Below the pieces are notes generated by a model that was given only the letters and a program-made list of their open reading frames with translations, searched no databases and had not been told where the DNA came from. Below are positions 6,396-13,741 of a DNA stretch of 35,845 nt, in pieces. Within the stretch, counting starts at the first letter, position 1. The number at the start of each line of letters is the position of its first letter. A program made the translations under genes and the position numbers. This DNA is from JBOGFC01 sp050742155 (lineage in GTDB: Bacteria > Actinomycetota > Acidimicrobiia > Spongiisociales > JALYHC01), in contig JBOGFC010000129.1 in NCBI GenBank assembly GCA_050742155.1, positions 1 to 35,845 on the forward strand, given 5' to 3'.

Positions 6396-7532
6396 TCAGT
6401 CGATGGGTTCGGTGATGCCGAGGGTCTCGGCCGCCTCGCGAACAATGTCGAAGTCCGATTCGGAAGCGGGCTGGACGTCGGTCCAGTCGTAGATCTCGTC
6501 GAAGATCTCCTTACCCTCGTCGGTCTCCAGATAGTCCGAGATGGCCTGGACGACGGCGTCCTTCAGGGACTGAGGCAGCTCGCTCCGCACCGCCACCACG
6601 TCGTTGGGGATCTCGTCGGTGATGGTGAAGACGATCACCTGCTCGCCGACGTCCGGGTTCTCTTCACTGATGGTCCCCCGCGCGTCGTCGAAGGAGACGC
6701 CGATGTCGGCGTCGCCGTTGTAGACGGCGGTCACCGCCCCGTCATGGCCACCTGTAAAGATCGGCTCGACGTCCTCCTGAGGGTCGAGGCCGGCGCTGGT
6801 GAGCTGCAGGGCCGGGAACAGATAGCCCGACGTGGAGCTCTCCGACGTGAAGGCCACCGTCTTGCCTTCCACCGCCGAGATGTCGGCCTCACAGGCGAGG
6901 CCTTCCGAGACGCCCTCCTGACGGACGATCTCGCCTTCCTCGAAGGTGTAGCCCACCTGCAGGGCCACCACCTCGGTGGGGGCCTTCAGCACCGGCTGGC
7001 CTCCTTCGTTCTCGAAGGCGCCCGGCTGGGGCTCACCCTCGCAAATGCCGGGGTCGTTGGTGAACCACTGACCGTGATAGGTGGGCGAGCCGAAACGAAT
7101 CGACTGGAGGAGCACCTCCAGGTTGGGGTACTGCTGCTTGGCCAGTACGTAGCCGAACGGCCCGAAGGCGCCCAGGTCGGCCTGGCCGGTGCCCATGGCC
7201 GTCACCAGGCCGGTGTAGTCGGTGGTGACGAAGCCCTCCACCTCGATGCCCAACCCCTGGGAGAGGGCGTCGATGAAGGGCTGGATGTCGTCTTGCAGCT
7301 CTTCCTGCTCCTGGCTGGGTACGAAGCCGAACACCAGCCGCTCCGGCCAATCTTCCCGGCCCTCCACCATGGCCTCGGTGGTGCCGGTGGTCTCCTCCAC
7401 CATGGCCTCGGTGGTGCCGGTGGTCTCCTCCACGATGGCTTCCGTCGTGCCGGTGGGCTGGGCTCCCGGTGCACAGGCCGCGGCCAGCAGGCCGAAGGCG
7501 AGGAGGGCGACCAGCCATGCGCGCATTCTCAT
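6396..7532 (-). CDS. phnD: Phosphonate/phosphate-type ABC substrate-binding lipoprotein
   Basis: A 378-residue PhnD-family periplasmic binding protein. The N-terminus is a lipoprotein signal peptide ending in the lipobox LAAAC (Cys about residue 18), then a Thr/Glu-rich linker built from an 11-residue repeat. The mature domain begins near RLVFGFVPSQEQEELQDD and includes TDYTGLVTAMGTGQADLGAFGP and FTSESSTSGYLFP, as in the family. Two Cys (DPGICEGE and GLACEAD) could form a disulfide. The ATG at 7530-7532 follows AAAGGAG at 5-nt spacing. It should deliver a phosphonate-like oxyanion to the downstream ATPase and permeases. Confidence 0.9.
   Translation of the reverse strand: MRMRAWLVALLAFGLLAAACAPGAQPTGTTEAIVEETTGTTEAMVEETTGTTEAMVEGREDWPERLVFGFVPSQEQEELQDDIQPFIDALSQGLGIEVEGFVTTDYTGLVTAMGTGQADLGAFGPFGYVLAKQQYPNLEVLLQSIRFGSPTYHGQWFTNDPGICEGEPQPGAFENEGGQPVLKAPTEVVALQVGYTFEEGEIVRQEGVSEGLACEADISAVEGKTVAFTSESSTSGYLFPALQLTSAGLDPQEDVEPIFTGGHDGAVTAVYNGDADIGVSFDDARGTISEENPDVGEQVIVFTITDEIPNDVVAVRSELPQSLKDAVVQAISDYLETDEGKEIFDEIYDWTDVQPASESDFDIVREAAETLGITEPID
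7363..7461 (+). repeat. 33-bp tandem repeat inside phnD
   Basis: Two identical 33-bp units (7363-7395 and 7396-7428) plus a diverged third (7429-7461) encode repeats of about 11 residues (TTGTTEAMVEE type) in the linker between the lipid-anchored Cys and the binding domain. The exact identity of two copies suggests recent slippage, so linker length may vary between strains. Confidence 0.85.
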
Positions 7533-7558
7533 CTCACTCCTTTTGTTGATTCCATGTC

Positions 7559-7585
7559 CGCCCGAGCCCCCTCGGGGGGCGGGCG
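7559..7585 (-). terminator. GC-rich hairpin between the nucleotidase gene and phnD
   Basis: Outer arms CGCCCG/CGGGCG (7559-7564, 7580-7585) and an inner C-run/G-run pairing form an interrupted stem in the 58-bp gap. It could end the nucleotidase transcript or act as an attenuator before phnD. No U-run follows on either strand. Confidence 0.45.
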
Positions 7586-7590
7586 TCAGG

Positions 7591-8160
7591 CTAGTACCCG
7601 GGGGCCGGCTGCGCACTTTCGACGATCCGCACGAACTCCCCCCAGCTCGCCACGTCCTTCACCCCCGGAACGGGGCCGTTCCAGGGGCGCACGAAGCGGC
7701 AGGTGAGGGCCTGCGGCCGTACCTGGTGGATGCGGACCAGCTGATGGGGGGCGTCGTCCAGGTACACGTCACAAGGCACCTCCCACTTCTCCTCGGTGAG
7801 GTGCACCTCTCGGGTGGGGACCCGACGATCGGCCAGCCAGGCCAGGGTGTCGTGGATGGCCCAGTCGGGCTTGGAGGTGATGATCACCACGTGATGGCCG
7901 GCCCGATGCAGGCGGCCGAGCGCCTCGAGAGCCCCCTCATACGGCTCCAGGTTGCGGAAGATGCTTTCTCCGTCCTTGCCTCTCGCCCAGGCCCAGAAGT
8001 CCTCCATCTCCTGGAAGTGGGTGAGGCGGTGGAGGCCGTCCCAGATCTGCACCGCCTCTTGGGAGAGCTCGGCGCTGAAGTCCTTGTTGTAGCGGCTGAT
8101 CCAGCCGGCGTTGAAGTCGGCCACCACGCCGTCGAGGTCGATACCCAATCGCAGAGGCAT
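7591..8160 (-). CDS. HAD-family 5'(3')-deoxyribonucleotidase-like hydrolase
   Basis: A 189-residue HAD phosphatase resembling the NT5C/YorS deoxyribonucleotidase group. Motif I is GIDLDGVVADFN (nucleophile DxD), motif II is the Thr in VVIITSKPDW, a Lys follows in LTEEKWEVP, and motif IV is DVYLDDAP. It should remove phosphate from a small phosphorylated substrate, probably a (deoxy)nucleotide, in the cytoplasm. The ATG at 8158-8160 is preceded by TACAGT 7 nt upstream, suggesting a leaderless mRNA, and is divergent from dnaX. It is the first minus-strand gene before the importer and dgt, so three phosphate or nucleotide functions are clustered. The exact substrate is inferred from family only. 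Confidence 0.75.
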   Translation of the reverse strand: MPLRLGIDLDGVVADFNAGWISRYNKDFSAELSQEAVQIWDGLHRLTHFQEMEDFWAWARGKDGESIFRNLEPYEGALEALGRLHRAGHHVVIITSKPDWAIHDTLAWLADRRVPTREVHLTEEKWEVPCDVYLDDAPHQLVRIHQVRPQALTCRFVRPWNGPVPGVKDVASWGEFVRIVESAQPAPGY

Positions 8161-8167
8161 GCATCTC

Positions 8168-8211
8168 ACTGTAGGGGGTGGGTACCCGGCCGCCGGAAGG
8201 CTGGGTACGAT
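8168..8211. promoter_or_regulatory. Divergent promoters for the nucleotidase and dnaX
   Basis: TACAGT on the minus strand (8168-8173) lies 7 nt before the nucleotidase ATG, and TACGAT on the plus strand (8206-8211) lies 6 nt before the dnaX GTG. Both look like -10 boxes of leaderless transcripts. No convincing -35 element is visible for either. Confidence 0.55.
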
Positions 8212-8217
8212 CAGCCC

Positions 8218-9867
8218 GTGTTGTACCAGGCTCTCTATCGCAGGTCCCGGCCGCAGCGCTTCGACGAGGTGGGTGGCCGGGAACACGTCATCACCACCCT
8301 GGCCCGGGAGGTGGCTGAGGACAAGGTGGCCCACGCCTACCTCTTCGCCGGGCCGCGGGGGACCGGCAAGACCACCACCGCCCGCATCCTTGCCAAGGCT
8401 CTCAATTGTCCGAACCGCAGCGCCGAGGGCGAGCCCTGCAACCGCTGCCCCTCCTGTCAGGCCGTCACGGAGGGCTCCTCACTGGACGTGATCGAGCTGG
8501 ACGCCGCCTCGCACAACAAGGTGGAGGACATCCGGGAGATCCGGGTCAACGTCAGCACGGTGGCCTCCACTGGTGGGGCCAGCCGGGTCTACATCCTCGA
8601 CGAGGCCCACATGCTCTCCAAGGCGGCCGGCAACGCCCTGCTCAAGACGCTGGAGGAGCCCCCGGGCCATGTCCACTTCGTGCTGGCCACCACCGAGCCC
8701 TACAAGCTGGCGGACACGATTCGCAGTCGCAGTCAGCGGTTCGACTTCCACCCCGTTCCCGCCGAGGGGCTGGCCTCCTATATCGGTGAGATCGCCGACC
8801 GGGAGGGCTTCGCGGTCTCCGGCGAGGCGCTCTCGGCGGTCACCAGGCACGCCCGGGGCTCCGTGCGCGACGCCCTCAGCCTGCTCGAGCAGGTGGCCGC
8901 CCTCGGAGCCGGACAGGTGGACGTCCGCGGCGTCCATCGGGCGCTGGGACTGGCCGACCCCGAGGCTTTCGAGGCGCTGGTCACCGCCATCGCCCAGCAA
9001 GATGCCCGGGCCGTTCTGGAGCTGGCCTCCCGGCTGGCGGCGGAGGGGGTCGACCTGCGGCGTTTCGTGGCCGAGGCGCTGGGGTTCTTCCGGGGCGTGT
9101 TCTTGGCGCAGTACGCCCCCAATCTGGAGGAGGTCGCCGATGAGCCCTCCGATAGCCTGGAGGAATGGCGCCGGGCGGCCCGGGAGCTGACCCCGGCCGA
9201 CGTGCTCCGGGCCATCGACCGGCTGGGAGAAGCGCTTCTGCAGCTGCGGGAAGGGCGGGAAGAGCGACTGGTGATGGAGCTGGCCCTCCTCAAGCTGGCT
9301 CGGCCGGAGATGGCGGTCGACGCCGGCTCGCTGGCCGCGCGGCTGGATCGGCTGGAGGAACGGCTCCGCCTCCTCTCCGAGGGGACCACGGTGGAGGAGC
9401 CTTCCGGGTCGGTTCCGCCTGCCCCCACCGTCTCGGAAGAACAGGAGGACAGGCCGGTCGAAGGGCTCACCGCCGCTCAGCTCGAGTCGGCCTGGCCGGC
9501 CTTGGTGGCCGGGGTGAGGGAACGGGCCGGCCCGCGCCGCCACGCCCTCTTCCGGGAGGTGACCCCCGGGGGAGTGGAGGGCTCCACGGTCGTGCTGCAC
9601 GTGCCGGCTCGCCTGCCGTTCCACCTCGAGCAGCTGCGCGAGGACGAGCGCCTGCGGGCCATCGTGGAGACGGCCGCCGTGGAGGCACTTGGGGCCAGGG
9701 TGAAGGTGGAGTACCGGGTGGCCGAGCCTCCGGCGGCCCAGCCGGACGACGAAGTGCCGGACAAGGACCGCTTGTTGGAGGCTCCCGACGAGCCGGCCGA
9801 CCCCACGGAGCTGGTGGTGAACCTGCTGGGGGGTGAGGTGGTGGAGGAGGTCCAGAAGGAGTCCTAG
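8218..9867 (+). CDS. dnaX: DNA polymerase III subunit gamma/tau
   Basis: A 549-residue clamp-loader ATPase. From the start: VLYQALYRRSRPQRFDEVGG, Walker A GPRGTGKTT (45-53), a four-Cys zinc site (NCPNRSAEGEPCNRCPSC), the Walker B/DExx-type stretch RVYILDEAHML, sensor 1 in FVLATTEP, and a sensor 2 region at GSVRDALSLLEQ. The C-terminal half is an acidic, Pro-rich tau-like extension with a coiled segment near DRLEERLRLL. It loads the beta clamp on DNA and organises the replisome. The GTG at 8218 (or TTG at 8221) gives the family's usual N-terminus; the open frame extends upstream to 7222, but that part is antisense to the nucleotidase. It is followed by ybaB and recR, a widespread conserved order. 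Confidence 0.96.
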   Translation: MLYQALYRRSRPQRFDEVGGREHVITTLAREVAEDKVAHAYLFAGPRGTGKTTTARILAKALNCPNRSAEGEPCNRCPSCQAVTEGSSLDVIELDAASHNKVEDIREIRVNVSTVASTGGASRVYILDEAHMLSKAAGNALLKTLEEPPGHVHFVLATTEPYKLADTIRSRSQRFDFHPVPAEGLASYIGEIADREGFAVSGEALSAVTRHARGSVRDALSLLEQVAALGAGQVDVRGVHRALGLADPEAFEALVTAIAQQDARAVLELASRLAAEGVDLRRFVAEALGFFRGVFLAQYAPNLEEVADEPSDSLEEWRRAARELTPADVLRAIDRLGEALLQLREGREERLVMELALLKLARPEMAVDAGSLAARLDRLEERLRLLSEGTTVEEPSGSVPPAPTVSEEQEDRPVEGLTAAQLESAWPALVAGVRERAGPRRHALFREVTPGGVEGSTVVLHVPARLPFHLEQLREDERLRAIVETAAVEALGARVKVEYRVAEPPAAQPDDEVPDKDRLLEAPDEPADPTELVVNLLGGEVVEEVQKES

Positions 9868-9925
9868 CCCGGGCGGCCGCAGGCCCCTGCGATTCCGGTG
9901 GCCCGGAGGAGCTGCCAGCCGCCTC

Positions 9926-9931
9926 TACAAT
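9926..9931 (+). promoter_or_regulatory. -10 box for ybaB-recR
   Basis: TACAAT ends 7 nt before the ybaB ATG, giving the ybaB-recR pair its own probable promoter in the 71-bp gap after dnaX. A GGAG also sits just before the ATG, so the start may be leaderless or very short-leadered. Confidence 0.5.
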
Positions 9932-9938
9932 CCCGGAG

Positions 9939-10268
9939 ATGGGCGTCAACCCGAAGGACCTGCAAAAGATGATGAAGCAGGTCCAGGAGATGCAGCAGCA
10001 GGTCACCGCTATCCAGGACCAGCTGGCCGGCCAGACCTTCGAGGGCAGCGCCGGAGGTGGAGTGGTCAAGGCCACCTTGCTGGGCACCGGGGAGCTCGTC
10101 TCGGTGGAGATCGACCCTCAGGTGGCGGATCCCGACGATACGGAGATGCTGGGCGATCTGGTGGTGGCGGCCGTCAACCAGGCGTGGCGGTCCGCCCAGG
10201 AGACGGCTGGCGAGCGGATGGGAGGGTTGGCCTCCGGATTGGGCCTTCCGCCCGGTCTGCTGGGCTGA
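9939..10268 (+). CDS. ybaB: YbaB/EbfC family nucleoid-associated protein
   Basis: A 109-residue small basic-acidic DNA-binding protein of the YbaB/EbfC family. It has the long N-terminal helix (LQKMMKQVQEMQQQVTAIQ), the beta strand block GSAGGGVVKATLLGTGELVSVEI, and a C-terminal helix ending in the flexible GGLASGLGLPPGLLG tail. Family members dimerise and bind DNA non-specifically. Its position between dnaX and recR is conserved in bacteria. The recR start overlaps its stop codon (TGATG), implying coupled translation. Confidence 0.93.
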   Translation: MGVNPKDLQKMMKQVQEMQQQVTAIQDQLAGQTFEGSAGGGVVKATLLGTGELVSVEIDPQVADPDDTEMLGDLVVAAVNQAWRSAQETAGERMGGLASGLGLPPGLLG

Positions 10269-10861
10269 TGTTCGAGGGTCCTATCCAAAGGCTCATCGAC
10301 GAGTTGGCCCGGCTGCCGGGTATCGGGAGGAAGACCGCCCAGCGGCTCGCCTTTCACTTGCTCCACGTGGAGGAGCCGGACGCCCACCGCCTCGGGCAGG
10401 CCATCCTCGACCTGCGCTCGCAGGTACGGCTCTGCCGGAGGTGCTTCAACGTCACCAGTGCCGAGGAGTGCTCATTGTGCCGGGACCTCAGGCGGGACCC
10501 CTCCCTGATCTGCGTGGTGGAACGGGCCCAGGATGTGGTGGTGGTGGAGAAGACCCAGGAGTTCCGGGGCCGCTACCACGTGCTGGGCGGGGCGATCTCG
10601 CCCATCGAAGGGGTGGGCCCCGATCAGCTTCGGGTGGCCGAGCTTATGGCCCGGGTCGACGACGAGGGGGTGAAAGAGGTCATCGTGGCCACCAACCCCA
10701 CCATCGAGGGCGACACCACCGCCATGTACCTGGCCCGGCTGCTCAAGCCGCTCGGGATAAAGGTGACCAGGCTGGCCAGCGGCCTCCCGGTGGGCGGAGA
10801 CCTCGACTATGCCGACGAGCTGACGCTGGGAAGGGCTCTGACCGGCCGCCAGGAGCTCTGA
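10268..10861 (+). CDS. recR: Recombination protein RecR
   Basis: A 197-residue RecR of normal length. In order: the helix-hairpin-helix (RLPGIGRKTAQRLAFHLL), a four-Cys zinc finger (CRRCFNVTSAEECSLC), and the Toprim domain from SLICVVERAQDV onward with YHVLGGAISPIEGVGPDQL and NPTIEGDTTAMYLA, then the C-terminal VTRLASGLPVGGDLDYADE. RecR acts with RecO (and RecF) to load RecA on gapped DNA. The ATG shares one base with the ybaB stop. A weak inverted repeat (CCGAC/GTCGG) in the 36-bp gap after it may serve as terminator for both recR and the convergent glpX. Confidence 0.96.
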   Translation: MFEGPIQRLIDELARLPGIGRKTAQRLAFHLLHVEEPDAHRLGQAILDLRSQVRLCRRCFNVTSAEECSLCRDLRRDPSLICVVERAQDVVVVEKTQEFRGRYHVLGGAISPIEGVGPDQLRVAELMARVDDEGVKEVIVATNPTIEGDTTAMYLARLLKPLGIKVTRLASGLPVGGDLDYADELTLGRALTGRQEL

Positions 10862-10897
10862 CCATCCCCGATCCCATCCCGACGCGGTGGGTCGGAT

Positions 10898-11887
10898 CTA
10901 GAGGACGTCCTGTTTGCCCCAGAGCTCCTGAAGCTTGTCGAAGCGATGACGGGCGCGGATGAAGCGCACCGTTCCGGTCTTGGAGCGCATCACCACCGAG
11001 TGGGTCTCCGCCCCCCCGGCGAAGAATCGCACTCCTCCCAGGAACTCGCCTCCGGTGACGCCGGTGGCGGCGAAGAAGACGTTCTCCGATCCCACCAGGT
11101 CGCGGGTGGCGAGGACCTGCGAGACGTCCAGGCCGTTCTCCCGGGCGTACTCACGCTCCCTCTCGTCCCGGGGCCAGAGCTTGCACTGGATCTCCCCTTG
11201 CAGGCAGCGCAGGGCGGAGGCGGCGATCACCGCCTCCGGCGAGCCCCCGATGCCGAAGAGGATGTCGATGCCGCTATCCGGGACCGCCGCGGCGATCGCG
11301 GCCGCCACGTCACCGTCCTGGATCAGCCGGATGCGGGCTCCCACCTCCCGCACCGCCTGCACGTAGGGCTCGTTGCGGGGCCGGTCGAGGATGATGGCCG
11401 TCAGCTCGGTGAGGTGCTTGCCGGTCGCCTTGGCCACCCGGTGCAAGTTCTCGGCCACGGGGGCCTCCAAGTCGATCTGTCCGGCGGCCACCTCTCCGAC
11501 GGCGATCTTGTCCATGTAGACCAGGCTGCCGGGGGCGTACATGGCCCCTCGCTCGGCGAGAGCGATCACCGCGATGGCGCCCGGTGAGCCCTGCGCGGTG
11601 GGCCGGGTGCCCTCCACCGGGTCGACCGCCACGTCCACCTGGGGTGGGTTGCCATTGCCGACCCGCTCGCCGTTGAAGAGCATCGGGGCCTCATCCTTCT
11701 CCCCCTCCCCGATCACGATCACCCCATCCATGTCGATGGTGGAAAGCAGATGCCGCATGGCGTCCACGGCCGCCTGGTCGACCGCCTCCCGGTCTCCTCT
11801 GCCCTGCCAGCGGGAAGCGGCCATGGCGGCTGCTTCGGTGACCCGGGCCAGGTCGAGGGCCAGGTTGCGGTCGGGCTGCTCAGGCAC
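10898..11887 (-). CDS. glpX: Class II fructose-1,6-bisphosphatase
   Basis: A 329-residue GlpX-type phosphatase of gluconeogenesis. Metal and substrate motifs are visible: VIVIGEGEKDEAPML, DVAVDPVEGTRPTAQGSPGAIAV (quoted in parts), and FGIGGSPEAVIAA. GlpX is the standard FBPase in actinobacteria. The GTG at 11885-11887 overlaps the 3' end of the thiolase gene by 8 bp in another frame, so the two are probably cotranscribed from the thiolase promoter. It is convergent with recR. Confidence 0.94.
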   Translation of the reverse strand: MPEQPDRNLALDLARVTEAAAMAASRWQGRGDREAVDQAAVDAMRHLLSTIDMDGVIVIGEGEKDEAPMLFNGERVGNGNPPQVDVAVDPVEGTRPTAQGSPGAIAVIALAERGAMYAPGSLVYMDKIAVGEVAAGQIDLEAPVAENLHRVAKATGKHLTELTAIILDRPRNEPYVQAVREVGARIRLIQDGDVAAAIAAAVPDSGIDILFGIGGSPEAVIAASALRCLQGEIQCKLWPRDEREREYARENGLDVSQVLATRDLVGSENVFFAATGVTGGEFLGGVRFFAGGAETHSVVMRSKTGTVRFIRARHRFDKLQELWGKQDVL

Positions 11888-13064
11888 CCGCCACCTCGAG
11901 GACCAGGGCGTCGCCCTGGCCGCCCCCCCCGCACAGGGTGACGGCTCCCAGCCCGCCCCCCCGCCGGCGCAGCGCGTTGATGAGGGTGACCACCAGCCGG
12001 GCCCCGGTGGCGCCGATGGGATGGCCCAATGCCACCGCCCCCCCGTGGACGTTGACCTTGTCGTGAGGCAGGTCGAGCATGCGTGCCGACCAAAGGGCCA
12101 CCGAGGCGAAGGCCTCGTTGATCTCGATCAGATCGAGTTCCTGCGGGGAGAAGCCGGTGCGCTTGACGGCGACCCGCAGCGCCTCGGCGGGTCGCTCGTG
12201 CAAGGTGGCGTCGTGGCCGGCCACCTGCCCGTAGGCGACGATCTCGGCCAGGATCGGCATGCCGGCCGCCTCGGCCGCCCCGCGATCGGCCACCACCACG
12301 GCCGCCGCCCCGTCGGAGATCTGCGAGGCGTTACCGGCGGTGATGGTCCCGTCCTCCGAGAAGGCGGCGGTCAGGCCGGCCAGCGAGTCCTCGCTGGTAT
12401 CGGCTCGGATTCCCTCGTCCCGCTCCACCACCACCGGATCGCCCCTTCGCTGGGGCACGTCAACCGCGACGATCTCCTCGGCGAAGGCGCCCGACTCGGT
12501 GGCCTGCCGGGCGCGGGCGTGGCTGGCCGCCGCCCAGGCATCCTGCTCCCGGCGGCCGATGCCCAGCTCGGCGTTCTTGCGGTCGGACGACTCCCCCATG
12601 GTGCAGTTGTCGAAGGCGCACCAGAGGCCGTCGTGGAGCATGGCATCGACCAGGCGGGCGTCCCCCGTCCGCTTCCCCCAGCGGAGATCGGGCGCCAGGT
12701 ACGGGGCGTTGGTCATCGACTCCATGCCACCGGCCACCACGAACGAGGCCTCGCCGAGACGGATGTCCTTGTCGGCCATGGCGATGGCGGTCAGCCCGGA
12801 GAGGCACACCTTGTTGACGGTCACCGACGGCACGGTCATGGCTATCCCGGCCCGGGTGGCCGCCTGGCGGCTGGTGATCTGCCCGGTGCCGGCCTGGATG
12901 ACGTGGCCGAACACCACCTCGTCGACCATGCCGGGCTCCAGATCGGCCCGGTGCATGACCGCCGCGATGGCCGCTCCTCCCAGCTCGACCGCCTGGAGAG
13001 GCCGGAAAGCCCCTCCGAAGCGACCGATCGGAGTGCGGGCGATCCCGGTGATGACGGCGCCCAT
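11880..13064 (-). CDS. Acetyl-CoA C-acetyltransferase (thiolase)
   Basis: A 394-residue thiolase. The nucleophilic Cys is in TVNKVCLSGLTA, the His in GGAVALGHPIGATGAR, the second active-site Cys in TLCGGGGQGDAL, and the NEAFA motif is in LIEINEAFASVAL. It interconverts two acetyl-CoA with acetoacetyl-CoA, in fatty acid breakdown or storage metabolism; a longer-chain preference cannot be excluded. The ATG at 13062-13064 starts the typical MGAVITGIARTPIG, 6 nt after a TACCAT -10 box. It is divergent from the methylmalonyl-CoA epimerase gene, linking acyl-CoA functions. Confidence 0.92.
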   Translation of the reverse strand: MGAVITGIARTPIGRFGGAFRPLQAVELGGAAIAAVMHRADLEPGMVDEVVFGHVIQAGTGQITSRQAATRAGIAMTVPSVTVNKVCLSGLTAIAMADKDIRLGEASFVVAGGMESMTNAPYLAPDLRWGKRTGDARLVDAMLHDGLWCAFDNCTMGESSDRKNAELGIGRREQDAWAAASHARARQATESGAFAEEIVAVDVPQRRGDPVVVERDEGIRADTSEDSLAGLTAAFSEDGTITAGNASQISDGAAAVVVADRGAAEAAGMPILAEIVAYGQVAGHDATLHERPAEALRVAVKRTGFSPQELDLIEINEAFASVALWSARMLDLPHDKVNVHGGAVALGHPIGATGARLVVTLINALRRRGGGLGAVTLCGGGGQGDALVLEVAGA

Positions 13065-13070
13065 GGGCGG

Positions 13071-13097
13071 ATGGTACCGGTCATCGCCGGGTAGTGT
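13071..13097. promoter_or_regulatory. Divergent leaderless promoters for thiolase and epimerase
   Basis: TACCAT (minus, 13071-13076) and TAGTGT (plus, 13092-13097) each end 6 nt before their start codons. Only 15 bp separate the two -10 boxes, so the -35 region of each must lie in or near the other gene's coding start. Confidence 0.6.
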
Positions 13098-13103
13098 CCG
13101 GCC

Positions 13104-13505
13104 GTGATGCTCATCAACCTGGACCACGTGGCGGTGGCGGTGCGCGACCTGGACCGGGCCCTGGAGGTCTACCGGGACCAGTACGGCGTCGCCCCGCTCT
13201 ATCGGGAGGTGGTGGAGGACCAGGGCGTGGAGGAGGCGATGCTCCCCTTGGGAGGCTCCTTCCTCCAGCTCCTGGAACCTCTGGAAGCGGAGGGGCCGGT
13301 CGGTCGCTTCCTGGAGAGGCGGGGGGAGGGGCTGCACCACGTGGCCTTCTTGGTCGTCGACCTCGAGGGCGCCCTGGCCGAGCTCAGGGAGGCGGGGGCC
13401 CGCCTGGTGGACGAGGTGCCCCGGCGGGGCGGAAGGGGGGCGAGGATCGCCTTCGTCCATCCCGAGTCCTTCGCGGGGACGCTGGTGGAGCTGGTGGAGG
13501 CCTGA
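13104..13505 (+). CDS. mce: Methylmalonyl-CoA epimerase (VOC superfamily)
   Basis: A 133-residue vicinal-oxygen-chelate protein with two beta-alpha-beta-beta-beta modules: INLDHVAVAVRDLDRALEVY at the N-terminus with a metal His, and GLHHVAFLVVDLEGALAEL in the second half with another, plus FLQLLEPL and VHPESFAGTLVELVE with acidic ligands. It would epimerise (2R)/(2S)-methylmalonyl-CoA in propionyl-CoA metabolism. The GTG at 13104 sits 6 nt after TAGTGT; an ATG at 13107 is an alternative. The next gene starts on its stop codon (TGATG) and looks like a carboxylase epsilon subunit, supporting the propionyl-CoA assignment. Confidence 0.88.
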   Translation: MMLINLDHVAVAVRDLDRALEVYRDQYGVAPLYREVVEDQGVEEAMLPLGGSFLQLLEPLEAEGPVGRFLERRGEGLHHVAFLVVDLEGALAELREAGARLVDEVPRRGGRGARIAFVHPESFAGTLVELVEA

Positions 13506-13741
13506 TGACGAGGATCACCGGCGGGGCGGGGCCGGAAGAGGTGGCCGCCATCCTGGCGGTGGTGGCCCAGGTGACCGCCGAGGAGCAGGCGGCGTCGGCG
13601 GCTCCCCCTCTGCGCTTCACCCCTGGGCCATGGGAGCTGTCCGCCCGGCCCCGGCCGGTGGTCGGCCCCGGGCGCACCCTGGCCCCGGTGCCCAGGGAGT
13701 GGCTGGCGGAGCGTCAGGAGACGGAGGGCGAGGGCACGTAG
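13505..13741 (+). CDS. Acyl-CoA carboxylase epsilon-subunit-like protein
   Basis: A 78-residue protein. The N-terminal part, ITGGAGPEEVAAILAVVAQV, resembles the actinobacterial AccE/PccE epsilon subunit (pattern VxRGxPxPEELAALxAVL), followed by a Pro/Ala-rich tail and a Trp near the C-terminus (PREWLAERQ). Epsilon subunits stabilise acetyl/propionyl-CoA carboxylase complexes. Its start overlaps the epimerase stop by one base, so the pair is coupled. The carboxylase alpha and beta genes are not in the window. Its 3' end overlaps the convergent histidine kinase gene by 28 bp. Family assignment is by eye on a short, divergent protein. Confidence 0.55.
   Translation: MTRITGGAGPEEVAAILAVVAQVTAEEQAASAAPPLRFTPGPWELSARPRPVVGPGRTLAPVPREWLAERQETEGEGT

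Noticed and set aside
6303..7706. 467-codon plus-strand frame opposite phnD
   Set aside because: Gly/Arg/His/Leu-rich composition without a domain; it mirrors the well-supported phnD on the other strand.
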